From an uncultured Roseobacter sp. (GTDB lineage: Bacteria > Pseudomonadota > Alphaproteobacteria > Rhodobacterales > Rhodobacteraceae), in assembly GCF_947488185.1 (NCBI RefSeq), contig NZ_CANKYM010000005.1, positions 404,563 to 468,562 on the forward strand: a DNA stretch of 64,000 bases. Reading direction: 5' to 3'. The stretch's first letter is position 1; every line of letters starts with the position of its first letter. Below the pieces are notes generated by a model. The model had not been told where the DNA came from. It made no database searches and saw nothing but the letters and a program-made list of their open reading frames with translations. The translations under genes were made by a program, and so were the position numbers. Positions 26,292-36,300 of the stretch are shown here, in pieces.

Positions 26292-28052
26292 TTACTCCGC
26301 CGCTTGTGTACTGTGGTCGCTGCCTAATATTGGTAGCTGCATTTCAAAAACTGCGCCGCCGGCCTGTCCGTTCCGCGCTGTTAACCTTCCACCTAGGTCG
26401 TTAACGATACCAGACGAGATGGCAAGGCCCAGCCCCACCCCATCTCCGGCCTGTTTCGTGGTGTAAAAGGGTTCGAACAATTGGTCGAGGTCTTCGATAC
26501 CGGGCCCGTTATCGCGCACGGTCAGGGTCGCCGTCTCACCCGCCGATAACAGGATATCCACCTTGGGACTTTGCTCCGACTTGGTGGCGTCAATAGCATT
26601 GCGCAACAGGTTCACCATGACCTGCTCAATGCGCAACCGGTCCCCCATCACCCGCACCGGCGTGTCGGGGATGATGCGCGAAATCTGGACGTGCCGCTGG
26701 CGCAGCTGTGGCTCCATCATCGACAGGGCGGAGGCGAGCGCATCGCCCATGTCCACTGGGGAAAACGCCTCTTGCCCCTTGCGCGCATAAGACTTGAGCT
26801 GGCGGGTGATCCCGCCCATCCGCTCAATCAGATCATCAATGCGTCCAAAAGACGAAAGTGCCTCTTCCTGCCGGTTACGGCGTAAGAGCAGCCGCGCCCC
26901 GGCAAGGTAGGTTTTCATCGCCGCCAGAGGCTGATTGAGTTCGTGGCTCACGGCGGCGGACATCTCGCCCAAGGCCGCGAGTTTACTCGATTGTTCCAGC
27001 GTCTGCTCAGCCACGGCGAGCGTTTCCTGCACCCGTTTTCGCTCGGCGATTTCCCGCTGCAGCGCCACGTTCAGTGTCCGCAACTCGGCAGATTCCCGCT
27101 GAAACAACGCCATGCGCAATGCGGTCCGACGGCTCAGCGCATAGAAGCTGAGCGCCAGAAGAATCGCAAATCCCATGATTTCCAGGGCCAGCACGCCGTT
27201 CACCCGCTCGCGCACGCTCGCATAGGTGGTAAAGCTCGCCATGCGCCATCCCCGGAAGGGAATGCGCGTCTCCAGCCGCATCACCGCCTCGCCCTGCAGA
27301 TAGGCATCGGGTGGCAGTTGGGTCCAATCCGCAGTCGCCTGAATGGCGCGCTGAATGGCATTTTCCGGCGTGTGACGTACCAGCGCTTCTTCCTCGGTAC
27401 GCCCCTGCCAGCGCGGCTCCGTCGTCAGGATGATCGTACCGGTGCTGTCGGTGACGATCACCGCATCCGAAATCCCGGCCCAGGCACGTCCGAATTTCTG
27501 CAAATCCACCTCAACCACGATCACGCCCAGCACATCCGAACCCGATTGCACCCGCCGCGAATAGAAAAACCCGTACCCACCCGTTTCACGCTCAGCGACC
27601 GTGAAAATCGTGGCACTCGCCCGGATCGCATCGACAAAATAGGCCTCTGGGCGGTGGCTCGATCCCAACCTGTTGCGATCGGTGGCCGCCACCGTGCGCC
27701 CGTCGATATCGAGCAGCATCAGCGAGGCCGCACCGATTTCTTCCACGAAGGAAATCAACCGGCGGGTCGATGCCGTGTAATCTGCGGAATTCAGCGCCCC
27801 GATTAGCTCCGCATCCCGCGCCAGCAACTGCGGCACAATCGCGTTCTGCCGCAGCTCCGACAGCAGGTTCCCGCTGTAAAGCGCCAACCGCAGTTCCGCA
27901 CGGTTCCGCGTGCTTTCTGTAAAGCGATCCGTCAGCAGCTTGTTGGTGACCGAAACCACGGCAACGGCCAGCAGCAGCAGCACCGCCAACGCCACGCGCA
28001 CACGCCAGTTGATGGCGCGGGTCTGGGGATCAGGATCGGTGGCGGTTTCCAT
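26292..28052 (-). CDS. dctB: DctB-type sensor histidine kinase
   Basis: A 586-residue membrane kinase. Two helices (about 20-40 and 285-305) flank a periplasmic double-PAS/dCache sensor domain of ~240 residues. A coiled coil then leads to HisKA with the phosphorylated His in AAVSHELNQPLAAMKTYL, and a HATPase with N box (NLLRNAIDAT), G1 (VRDNGPGI) and G2 (GVGLGLAISSGI). DctB senses C4-dicarboxylates and phosphorylates DctD, which is encoded 3 bp downstream. No dctP/Q/M transporter genes are in this window. Confidence 0.9.
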   Translation of the reverse strand: METATDPDPQTRAINWRVRVALAVLLLLAVAVVSVTNKLLTDRFTESTRNRAELRLALYSGNLLSELRQNAIVPQLLARDAELIGALNSADYTASTRRLISFVEEIGAASLMLLDIDGRTVAATDRNRLGSSHRPEAYFVDAIRASATIFTVAERETGGYGFFYSRRVQSGSDVLGVIVVEVDLQKFGRAWAGISDAVIVTDSTGTIILTTEPRWQGRTEEEALVRHTPENAIQRAIQATADWTQLPPDAYLQGEAVMRLETRIPFRGWRMASFTTYASVRERVNGVLALEIMGFAILLALSFYALSRRTALRMALFQRESAELRTLNVALQREIAERKRVQETLAVAEQTLEQSSKLAALGEMSAAVSHELNQPLAAMKTYLAGARLLLRRNRQEEALSSFGRIDDLIERMGGITRQLKSYARKGQEAFSPVDMGDALASALSMMEPQLRQRHVQISRIIPDTPVRVMGDRLRIEQVMVNLLRNAIDATKSEQSPKVDILLSAGETATLTVRDNGPGIEDLDQLFEPFYTTKQAGDGVGLGLAISSGIVNDLGGRLTARNGQAGGAVFEMQLPILGSDHSTQAAE

Positions 28053-28089
28053 GCAGCGAGACTACGCGAAAGCGCAACACCGGCTCAAG

Positions 28090-28758
28090 TCACGCTTTGA
28101 CAAGCGCTCCGGCCAATGCGCGGAAGAGCGCCTGCCCATCGGTGCCGCCATGCCCTGCGTCCGCGGCCCGTTCCGGATGCGGCATCATGCCCAGCACCCG
28201 CCGGTTTTCCGACAGGATACCGGCGATATCCGCGCGCGCACCATTCGGATTATTCGTATAGGAAAACGCAACGCGGTCGTCGCCCTGCAGCCGCGCAATC
28301 GTCTCGTCATCGGCAAAATAATTGCCATCATGATGCGCAATCGGGATATCGATGACGTCACCCGCATTATAGCCTTCGGTATAGGCGGATTGCGACGTTT
28401 CCACTTTCAGACCAACGGTTTGGCAGATGTACTTCAATCCCGCGTTGCGCAACAGCACCCCCGGCAACAACCCGGTCTCGGTCAAGATCTGGAACCCGTT
28501 GCACACGCCCAGAGCATACCCCCCGCGCTCGGCATGGGTCGCCACCGACCGGCAAATCGGCGAATTGGCCGCAATAGCGCCACAGCGCAGGTAATCCCCA
28601 AAGGAAAACCCACCCGGAATGCCGACAATATCAACGCCCTGCGGCAGGCTGCTGTCCTTGTGCCAGACCATGCTGACCCTGGCCCCCGCCGCCTCAAAAG
28701 CCACGGCCAGATCGCGATCACAGTTCGATCCGGGAAAGACAATCACCGCCGCATGCAT
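28090..28758 (-). CDS. purQ: Phosphoribosylformylglycinamidine synthase subunit PurQ
   Basis: A 222-residue class I glutamine amidotransferase. It supplies ammonia to PurL in step four of purine synthesis. The nucleophile Cys is in GGYALGVCNGFQILTE (about residue 88) and the His-Glu pair in LGMMPHPERAAD near the C-terminus. The start overlaps the purS stop by one base. purS and purC lie just upstream in the same direction; purL is not in the window. Confidence 0.95.
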   Translation of the reverse strand: MHAAVIVFPGSNCDRDLAVAFEAAGARVSMVWHKDSSLPQGVDIVGIPGGFSFGDYLRCGAIAANSPICRSVATHAERGGYALGVCNGFQILTETGLLPGVLLRNAGLKYICQTVGLKVETSQSAYTEGYNAGDVIDIPIAHHDGNYFADDETIARLQGDDRVAFSYTNNPNGARADIAGILSENRRVLGMMPHPERAADAGHGGTDGQALFRALAGALVKA

Positions 28759-28988
28759 CAGCCCATCTCCACCGAATAGGATTCGATCACCGTATTGGCG
28801 AGCAGTTTTTCACACATCGCGGTCACATCTGCCTCGGTCGCCCCCTCATCCAGATCAAGCTCGATGACCTTGCCCTGACGTACCCCCTGAACACTGTCAA
28901 AGCCCAACGCCCCGAGCGCGTGACGCACCGCTTCACCCTGCGGATCCAGCACGCCGTTCTTCAGCATGATATGCACGGTTGCTTTCAT
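28758..28988 (-). CDS. purS: Phosphoribosylformylglycinamidine synthase subunit PurS
   Basis: A 76-residue protein, full length for PurS, which bridges PurQ and PurL in the FGAM synthase complex. The motif LKNGVLDPQGEAVRHALGAL and the terminal ANTVIESYSVEMG are diagnostic. The start chosen, MKATVHIML, lies at the family position; the longer frame adds 15 unrelated residues. The stop overlaps the purQ start. Confidence 0.95.
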   Translation of the reverse strand: MKATVHIMLKNGVLDPQGEAVRHALGALGFDSVQGVRQGKVIELDLDEGATEADVTAMCEKLLANTVIESYSVEMG

Positions 28989-29029
28989 AATCTGCCCTTC
29001 ATTGTTCTTCAAATATGCCTGCCCGACGC

Positions 29030-29791
29030 TCAATTGATTAGGGTCGGCTTCGTGATGGGTTGCGCGTTCTTCGGCATGACCCCAAGCCGCCGCGCCACTT
29101 CCGTGTAGGCATCCTTGAGATCGCCCAGATCCCGGCGGAACACATCCTTGTCCAGCTTCTCACCGGTCTCGATGTCCCACAGCCGGCAACTGTCCGGGCT
29201 GATCTCGTCCGCCACGATCAGACGTTGGAAATCACCGTCAAAAACCCGACCGACCTCGATCTTGAAGTCCACAAGCCGAATGCCGACGGCCATCATCACG
29301 CCCGACAGGAAATCATTGACCCGCAGCGCGAGGCTCAGGATATCATCCATGTCCTGCTGACTGGCCCAGCCAAAAGCCGCGATATGCTCCTCTGTCACCA
29401 GCGGATCGCCCAGAGAATCGTCCTTGTAGCAATATTCGACAATCGGCCGCGGCAGCTGCGTGCCTTCGTCAATGCCCAACCGTTTCGACATGGTGCCGGC
29501 CGCATAGTTGCGCACGATGATTTCCAACGGCACGATCTCGACACTGCGCACCAGCTGCTCGCGCATATTGAGCCGTTTGATAAAATGATTGGGCACCCCG
29601 ATCTGGCCCAAACCAGTCATGAAAAACTCCGACAGGCGGTTGTTGAGCACGCCCTTGCCTTCGATCACCGCTTTCTTCTCTGCATTGAACGCAGTGGCAT
29701 CATCCTTGAAGTACTGGACAATGGTGCCGGGCTCCGGGCCTTCATAAAGAATTTTTGCTTTGCCTTCGTAGATTTTCTTGCGCCGGGCCAT
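29030..29791 (-). CDS. purC: SAICAR synthetase PurC
   Basis: A 253-residue enzyme that condenses CAIR with aspartate in purine synthesis. The N-terminus KKIYEGKAKILYEGPEPG binds ATP; VPLEIIVRNYAAGTMSKRLG and VDFKIEVGR-FDG segments are the family signatures. The start at 29791 is at the family position. It lies upstream of purS and purQ by 41 bp, so the three form a purine operon. Confidence 0.96.
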   Translation of the reverse strand: MARRKKIYEGKAKILYEGPEPGTIVQYFKDDATAFNAEKKAVIEGKGVLNNRLSEFFMTGLGQIGVPNHFIKRLNMREQLVRSVEIVPLEIIVRNYAAGTMSKRLGIDEGTQLPRPIVEYCYKDDSLGDPLVTEEHIAAFGWASQQDMDDILSLALRVNDFLSGVMMAVGIRLVDFKIEVGRVFDGDFQRLIVADEISPDSCRLWDIETGEKLDKDVFRRDLGDLKDAYTEVARRLGVMPKNAQPITKPTLIN

Positions 29792-29946
29792 GGGCGTCCT
29801 TTCCCCCGCGGGCCGCGACAATCACGACCTCGTTGCGCCCCTCTTAGTGGAAGCCCCGCGTTGCTGCAAGCCAGCGTCCCTTGCGCAAAGCGCGCCAAGC
29901 CCGCATATCTGTCGTAACACCAACCCGTTCAACAGGAGACCGGCCC

Positions 29947-30261
29947 ATGACAACCTTTGACGACCGCGAAAATGCCTTTGAAAACAAATATGCCCACGAC
30001 GCGGAAATGCAGTTCAAGGCGGAAGCCAGGCGCAACAAACTACTGGGTCTCTGGGCGGCGGACCTGCTGGGCAAATCTGGGGACGAGGCCGCCGAATACG
30101 CCAAGGAAGTCGTGAAATCCGATTTCGAAGAGGCCGGTGACGAAGACGTCTATCGCAAAGTGTCCGGTGATCTCGGCTCCAAGGCCGATGAAACCACGAT
30201 CCGCACCAAAATGATCGAGCTGATGGCTGAGGCAAAAGCCCAGCTGATGCGGGAAATCTGA
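29947..30261 (+). CDS. DUF1476 protein, F1-ATPase zeta inhibitor homologue
   Basis: A 104-residue protein, almost entirely helical and acidic. The N-terminal TTFDDRENAFENKYAHDAEM followed by RRNKLLGLWAADLLG is the DUF1476 signature. In Paracoccus the zeta subunit of this family blocks ATP hydrolysis by the F1Fo-ATPase through its N-terminal segment. In roseobacters the ATP-hydrolysis block is often weaker, so activity cannot be assumed. It is divergent from purC and followed by a strong hairpin. Confidence 0.87.
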   Translation: MTTFDDRENAFENKYAHDAEMQFKAEARRNKLLGLWAADLLGKSGDEAAEYAKEVVKSDFEEAGDEDVYRKVSGDLGSKADETTIRTKMIELMAEAKAQLMREI

Positions 30262-30280
30262 TTTTTAATTCAACACCTTA

Positions 30281-30314
30281 TTCCTGACCGGTGGCATAGC
30301 ACCCGGTCAGGGAA
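30281..30314. promoter_or_regulatory. Strong hairpin between DUF1476 and bmt
   Basis: TTCCTGACCGGTG (30281-30293) and CACCCGGTCAGGGAA (30300-30314) can form a stem of 13 pairs with two bulged bases and a 6-nt loop. No T tract follows on the plus strand, so it is not a clear intrinsic terminator. It could end the DUF1476 transcript or lie in the bmt leader, 106 bp before that gene. No known riboswitch consensus was recognised. Confidence 0.45.
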
Positions 30315-30420
30315 CCACCCCGGACATCTTAGCAGCCTCATAACCAAGATGAATAATATGAGTTTGCCTTGAGATGGCGTTCATGACACAGCAGGCCTCT
30401 GAATATCCGCGAGGCGCGCC

Positions 30421-31452
30421 ATGACCAATCCCATGATGAAACTGCTGCACGAAAAAGGCACCCTGCTGGCCGATGGCGCCACGGGCACCAATCTCTTCAA
30501 CATGGGTCTGATGTCCGGCGATGCGCCGGAGCTCTGGAATACCGACGAGCCGCAAAAGATCAGGACGCTCTACAAGGGCGCGGTCGATGCGGGCAGCGAT
30601 CTTTTCCTGACCAATTCCTTTGGCGCCAATGCCTCCCGTTTGAAACTGCACGGCGCGGAAAAACGCGTGCATGAGCTGGCCCGCGTCTCCGCCGAAATCG
30701 GGCGTGAGGTGGCTGACACTGCAGGCCGCACGGTGATTGTCGCAGGTTCCGTCGGTCCCACCGGCGAAATCATGGAACCCGTGGGCACACTCAGCCGCGC
30801 ACTGGCCGTTGAAATGTTCCACGAAGCGGCAGACGGGCTGAAGTCCGGCGGTGCAGACATCGGCTGGCTGGAAACGATCAGCGCGCCGGAAGAATACCGC
30901 GCCGCGGCCGAAGGCTTTGCCCTCGCCGGGCTCGACTGGGTTGGCACCATGAGTTTTGACACCGCCGGGCGCACCATGATGGGCCTGACCAGCGCGGACA
31001 TGGTGAAAATGGTTGATGATCTGGGCGATCATGCGCCGCTGGCCTTTGGCGCCAATTGCGGCACTGGCGCCTCTGACCTTTTGCGCACGATCCTCGGGTT
31101 CGCCGCTCAGGGCCCGGAACGTCCTGTGATCGCCAAGGGGAATGCCGGTATTCCGAAATACGTTGACGGACATATCCACTACGACGGCACGCCAGAGTTG
31201 ATGGCGGATTACGCGGTGATGGCGCGGGCCTGCGGGGCCAGCATCATCGGCGGATGCTGCGGCACCATGCCGGACCACCTGCGCCACATGCGCGAGGCGC
31301 TCGACACCCGCACGATGGATCACCCGCCCGCGCTCGAAGAGATCGTCGACCGTCTGGGGGCGTTTTCGTCGCAAAGCGATGGCACCGGTGACGATGAAGC
31401 CCCGGCCCGCCGCACGTCTCGCCGCCGCCGCGCGGCAAGCTCCGCCAGTTAG
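30421..31452 (+). CDS. bmt: Homocysteine S-methyltransferase (Bmt-type / split-MetH homocysteine module)
   Basis: A 343-residue TIM-barrel protein of the homocysteine-binding family. The first block (LLADGATGTNLFNMGL) and the zinc cysteines in FGANCGTG and in SIIGGCCGTMPDHL are those of BHMT and of the first module of cobalamin methionine synthase. The last ~40 residues are a basic, low-complexity tail. In roseobacters this protein is thought to act with a separate corrinoid protein (encoded at 36671 here) and a methyl-folate module to make methionine. Annotation as betaine-homocysteine methyltransferase is the main alternative. It converges on the TetR gene at 31449 with a 4-bp overlap. Confidence 0.88.
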   Translation: MTNPMMKLLHEKGTLLADGATGTNLFNMGLMSGDAPELWNTDEPQKIRTLYKGAVDAGSDLFLTNSFGANASRLKLHGAEKRVHELARVSAEIGREVADTAGRTVIVAGSVGPTGEIMEPVGTLSRALAVEMFHEAADGLKSGGADIGWLETISAPEEYRAAAEGFALAGLDWVGTMSFDTAGRTMMGLTSADMVKMVDDLGDHAPLAFGANCGTGASDLLRTILGFAAQGPERPVIAKGNAGIPKYVDGHIHYDGTPELMADYAVMARACGASIIGGCCGTMPDHLRHMREALDTRTMDHPPALEEIVDRLGAFSSQSDGTGDDEAPARRTSRRRRAASSAS

Positions 31453-32078
31453 GGGCGCGCCGAGGCGTCCAACACCGCGCTTGTGACGGCCATCAGGAAA
31501 TCCCAGTCGTCCAGGCCCTGCGCTTCATCGATGTTCTTCTTGTCGATGCTGAGGAACGCGTGACCATGCACGCTGGTCCACAGAATATAGGCTGACAGCA
31601 CTGCCGCCTGTTCCGAGGCCCCCTCTCCCAGGCACGCACCACAGGCCGTCTCCACGATCTCGCGGCAGTCCTGCCCCTTGCGCTGGATGCAATCGTCATC
31701 CTCATGCCCCTCGGTCAGGCCGAACATCAGCCGGAATATCCCCGGTTCCGCCTTGGCAAAGTCGATATAGGCCTGACCGATTCCCGCAACCGCCTCGTAG
31801 GTTCCGACCGCATATTGGTCCCGGCCCCGGGCCATCTGCACCGCCAGCCGGTCCATCGCGTCGGATACCAGCGCATTGAGCAGATCGGTCCGATCCTTGA
31901 AATGCTTGTAGGGGGCCGCGGTGCTGACCCCGGCCCGCCGTGCAGCTTCGGCGACAGAAAATCCTTCCGGACCATGCACTTCCACCAGATCGCGCACCAC
32001 GGCCAGCAACTGCTCGCGCAGGTCGCCGTGGTGATATGTCGTGCGCTGATCCGGCAGTGTGTCGTGAGAATCTGACAA
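31449..32078 (-). CDS. TetR family repressor of the RND pump
   Basis: A 209-residue TetR/AcrR regulator. The helix-turn-helix is AARRAGVSTAAPYKHFKDRT (about residues 43-62), and the C-terminal domain is of the TetR_C_33/WHG type, with LMFGLTEGHEDDD. It is divergent from the adaptor/pump genes at 32158 and a 15-bp palindrome lies in between, so it most likely represses them and itself and lets go when bound by a pump substrate. Confidence 0.9.
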   Translation of the reverse strand: MSDSHDTLPDQRTTYHHGDLREQLLAVVRDLVEVHGPEGFSVAEAARRAGVSTAAPYKHFKDRTDLLNALVSDAMDRLAVQMARGRDQYAVGTYEAVAGIGQAYIDFAKAEPGIFRLMFGLTEGHEDDDCIQRKGQDCREIVETACGACLGEGASEQAAVLSAYILWTSVHGHAFLSIDKKNIDEAQGLDDWDFLMAVTSAVLDASARP

Positions 32079-32122
32079 AAAACGCTCCTTTGAGCTTGAT
32101 AAAGTTAGAGCCTATAACATAT

Positions 32123-32137
32123 GTAAGCGATACTTAC
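32123..32137. promoter_or_regulatory. Candidate TetR operator
   Basis: GTAAG-CGATA-CTTAC is a perfect inverted repeat (5-nt arms, 5-nt spacer) in the 79-bp gap between the divergent TetR and HlyD-family genes, 20 bp before the adaptor start codon. The symmetric layout fits a TetR dimer site. Confidence 0.6.
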
Positions 32138-32157
32138 TTCGCAAGTGAGGACATCGC

Positions 32158-33321
32158 ATGACCGTGACCACCGTACCGCAAAAACCTGTCTGGCGCCGCA
32201 TTCTACGTCACGGGATCACCGTCGTCTTCACGCTTTTGCTGATCGGCCTCGCAATTGGCCTCATGGTGCTGGGTCAGGGCGTACTGGCGGATCGTGCATC
32301 CGCTGTCACGCCGCCCGAGGCAACAACGCCCATGCAGGTGCAAACGGCGCGCCTGAAGCTGGAAGAGGGCTACAGCGTCGCGCGCCATTTCCCCGGACAG
32401 ATCGAGGCAGGTCAGCGCACCACCATGGCCTTTGAACAGGGCGGCACCGTCGCCCTGCTGGCCGTGGATGAAGGCGACCGGGTATCGCCCGGCACAGTGG
32501 TCGCCCGTCTGGACACGCGGCTGGTCGAGGCGGAACGATCCCGGCTGCAGGCCACCCGGCGTGCGCTGGAGGCGCAGGCCGAACTGGCCCGACGCACCAC
32601 GAACCGCCAGACGGAACTGCGCGACCGGGGCTTTGCCTCCGCCCAGGCGGTGGACAATGTGGCGCTGCAGCTGGCGGAACTTGAGGCCCGCATCGCCGAG
32701 ATCGACGCAAGCCTTGTCTCCGTGACCCTTCAGCTGGAAAAGTCCGAGCTGCGCGCGCCGTTCGAGGCGACCATTGCCGCACGCATGGTTGATACCGGCG
32801 GCGCGGTGGGGGCCGGTCAGGCGATCCTGTCGCTGGTCGAAACCGGCGGGCAACAGTTCCGCGTGGGTCTGACCCCGGATATCGTTGGGGCCCTGTCGCA
32901 GGCCACAGCATTCGAGGCCCTTTTTGACGGGCAGAAATACCCGCTGGCACTCGATTCTGTGCTGCCCGAACTCGACAGCGCCACACGCACCCGCACGGTC
33001 CTGCTGAACTTCACCGGTGACGATCTGCCCCCCCTGCGTGACACCGGCACCCTGGTGTTGCGCCAGCAAGTTGCCGAACGTGGCGCCTGGGTGCCGCTCT
33101 CGGCACTGCAGGATGCGCCGCGCGGCCTCTGGCGGCTGTTGACGCTGCCAAAGACCGACGGCACGACGCAGGTCGGCAGCGAGGCGGTTGAAGTGCTCTT
33201 CTCCGACGGCGCGCGGGCCTATGTGCGCGGCACCTTCGAGGATGGCACAGCCTTTGTCACCGATGGCCCGCACCGCGTGGTCAAAGGCCAGACCGTCCAG
33301 ATCGCCGGCGAGGCAGGCTGA
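32158..33321 (+). CDS. RND efflux periplasmic adaptor (HlyD/MFP family)
   Basis: A 387-residue membrane fusion protein. One helix (about 20-42) anchors it to the inner membrane. The two biotinyl-lipoyl halves are around residues 80-115 (GTVALLAVDEGDRVSPGTVV) and 195-225 (SELRAPFEATIAARMVDTGG), joined by an alpha-helical hairpin rich in Arg/Gln/Glu. A beta-barrel and membrane-proximal domain follow. It couples the inner-membrane pump encoded next to an outer-membrane channel, which is not in the window. Its stop overlaps the pump start by one base. Confidence 0.9.
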   Translation: MTVTTVPQKPVWRRILRHGITVVFTLLLIGLAIGLMVLGQGVLADRASAVTPPEATTPMQVQTARLKLEEGYSVARHFPGQIEAGQRTTMAFEQGGTVALLAVDEGDRVSPGTVVARLDTRLVEAERSRLQATRRALEAQAELARRTTNRQTELRDRGFASAQAVDNVALQLAELEARIAEIDASLVSVTLQLEKSELRAPFEATIAARMVDTGGAVGAGQAILSLVETGGQQFRVGLTPDIVGALSQATAFEALFDGQKYPLALDSVLPELDSATRTRTVLLNFTGDDLPPLRDTGTLVLRQQVAERGAWVPLSALQDAPRGLWRLLTLPKTDGTTQVGSEAVEVLFSDGARAYVRGTFEDGTAFVTDGPHRVVKGQTVQIAGEAG

Positions 33322-36300
33322 TGGAAACGCTCACCTTTCGCGAACCCCGTGTCGTCGCCCTTGCCCTTCTGGTGATCATCGCGGCCGGTCTGTCGGCGCT
33401 GCTGGCGATCGGGCGGCAGGAAGACCCGACCATCACCAACCTCTTTGCCACGATTACCACCGCCTACCCCGGGGCGGATCCGGCCCGCGTCGAAACCCTC
33501 GTCACTGCGGAAATCGAGGATGAGCTGCGTGAAATCCCCGAGGTGGACGAGATCAACTCCACCTCCGCCACCGGCATCTCCATTGTGCACGTCGATCTGC
33601 TGGACACGCTGGCAGATGACCGGATCGAACAGGTGTGGTCGGAAATCCGGGATGCGCTCGGGGATGCCGAAGCCGAGTTCCCGCAAGGCGTTCTGACCCC
33701 GGAGTTTTCCTCGGATGGCGCGGGCACCTACGGGGCCATCATCGCCCTTTCCGCCGACCATGCGGACGTGCCCCTGACCATCATGGGCCGCTATGCGGAG
33801 ACCCTGGCCGATGCGCTGCGCAGCACCTCCGGCACGAAACAGGTCGAAACCTTCGGCGCCCCGGAAGAAGAAGTGCTGGTCACCCTCGATCCGGTGAAAT
33901 CCGCGGCCTTGGGGCTGAGCGCCGATGATGTGTCCGCCGCGATCACACGGGCCGACAGCAAGGGCCAGGCGGGCCGCCTGCGCAGCCTCGACAACGAGCT
34001 GATCATCGACATCGAGGGTGACATTACCGCCCTCGACCGGGTGCGTGAGATGATCGTGCGCGAAGGCCCGGGTGGCCAGGTGACGCGCGTGGCCGATATC
34101 GCGGAGATCAGCCGGGGGCCCCGCCTGCCGCTGGCCGAACAGGCGCTGCACAATGGCGCGCCTGCTGTGCTGGTCGCCGCCAAGCTTGAAGACGGGCTGC
34201 AGGTCGACGTCTGGATGGCGCGGGTTGTCGGCGCTTTGGAGGCGTTTCAGCAAGACGTGCCCGACAGCATCACCGCCGAACTGATCTTTGATCAGAGCCG
34301 TTATACCGCCGACCGTCTTGCCGAGGTGGGCGGTAATATGGCCATCGGGGTCGCACTGGTGGTGGGCGTGCTGCTGATCACCATGGGCGTGCGCGCCGCG
34401 CTGATCGTGGCGCTGATCCTGCCGCTGGTGTCACTGGCCACGCTGGCCACGATGAACGTGATCGGTCTGGCTATTCACCAAATGTCGGTCACCGGGCTGA
34501 TCGTGGCGCTGGGTCTGTTGGTGGATGCGGGCATTGTGATGACCGATGAGGTGGGCCAGCGCATTGCCAAGGGTATGAAACGCATCGATGCCGTGCGCGG
34601 CGCGGTGCGGCGTCTCTTTGCCCCTCTCTTTGCCTCCACGGTCACGACCGCCTTGTCCTTCACCCCAATGATCCTGCTGCCGGGCCCGGCTGGGGATTTT
34701 GTTGGCTCCATCGCCATCGCCGTTGTTACCATGCTGCTGTGGTCCTTCCTCGTCGCGGTTACCCTCACCCCTGCCATCGCCGGATGGGCGATGCCCGCTG
34801 CCGAAAAAAGCAGCCTGCTGTTCTCCGGCCTGAAAATCCCCGCGCTCTCCAATGCCTTTGCCGCAACCCTGCGGTGGGCGGTGCGCAACCCCGTCCGCTC
34901 CGTCGCTTTTGCCCTCGTGCTGCCGGTGCTGGGCTTCATCTCCATGCCGCTGCTGACCGCACAGTTCTTCCCCGGCGTGGACCGCGATCAGTTCCATATC
35001 GAAGTGGACCTGCGTCCCGGTGCCGCCATCGGCCAGACCGCACAGGTTGTGGACCGCCTTGATGCCCTGTTGCGGGACGCGCCCGAAACCCGGCAGGTCT
35101 CCTGGGTCATCGGGAAATCCGCGCCCGCCTTCTACTACAACATGGCTGGCGGGCGCGATAACGCCGCACGCTTTGCCGAAGCCCTTGTGACCACCACCTC
35201 GCCAGAGGCGACTGAGGCCCTGATCGCCCGGCTGGAACGTAGTATCGACAGGACCGCGCCCGAAGCACAGGTGCTGGTGCGCGGGCTGGTTCAGGGCCCT
35301 CCCGTGGACGCGCCGGTTGAATTGCGGATCGTCGGCCCTGATCTGGACCGTTTGCGTGAAATCGGCGCGGAGATGCGCCGGATCGTGGCAGATGTGGATA
35401 TGGTCACTCTTGCCCGGGGCACCGTGACCACCGGCGCGCCGGAGGTCAGCATCGACGTGGACGAGGCCAAGGCCCGCCAGCTGGGTCTGGAGCTTGCCAA
35501 TGTATCCCGGCAGCTTGAGGCAGGGCTGGAAGGGGTCGCGGGCGGCTCCCTGCTCGAAGGCCCCGAAGAGCTGCCCGTGCGCGTTCGCTTTGGCGATGCC
35601 ACACGCGGCGACCTGACGGCGATTGCCGATATGACAATCCTGCCGCCGAACGCCGCCGCCCTGTCGCAAAACGGCAGCTTTCCGGGGGTGCCGCTCTCTG
35701 CCATCGCTGACATTGCGCTGACCCCGAGCGAGCCAATCATCACCCGCCGCAATGCGGAGCGGGTGAATACCATCCAGGCCTTCATCCTGCGCGATGTTCT
35801 GCCCGAAGAGGCGCTGGTGCAGGTGCAGGCGGCACTGGAGGCCGAAGGCTTTGCCCTGCCCGCCGGATACCGGCTGGAGATCGGCGGTGACAGCGATGCG
35901 CGGGCCGAGACCATGGGCAACCTGCTGGCCTCGCTGGGGTTGATCGTGACCCTCTCCATCGCCGCCATCGTCATGACCTTCAACTCCTTCCGCCTCTCGG
36001 CCATCGCCCTGGTGGTCAGCGTCCTCTCTGCCGGGCTCAGCATCTTGGCGCTGGCCGTGTTCCAATACCCCTTTGGCATCAACGCGATCATCGGGGTCAT
36101 CGGCTCCATCGGCGTGTCGATCAACGCGGCCATCATCATCATGACCGGGCTGCGGGACGATCCCGGTGCGCGTGCGGGCGATGTGGATGCCATGGTCAAG
36201 GTGCTCATGGGCTCCAGCCGCCATATCATCAGCACGACGATCACCACCTTCGGGGGTTTCCTGCCGCTGATCCTCGCGGGCGGTGGCTTCTGGCCGCCTT

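Noticed and set aside
30262..30420. SAM-II, SAH or cobalamin riboswitch in front of bmt
   Set aside because: A hairpin is present but none of the conserved cores I know could be matched.
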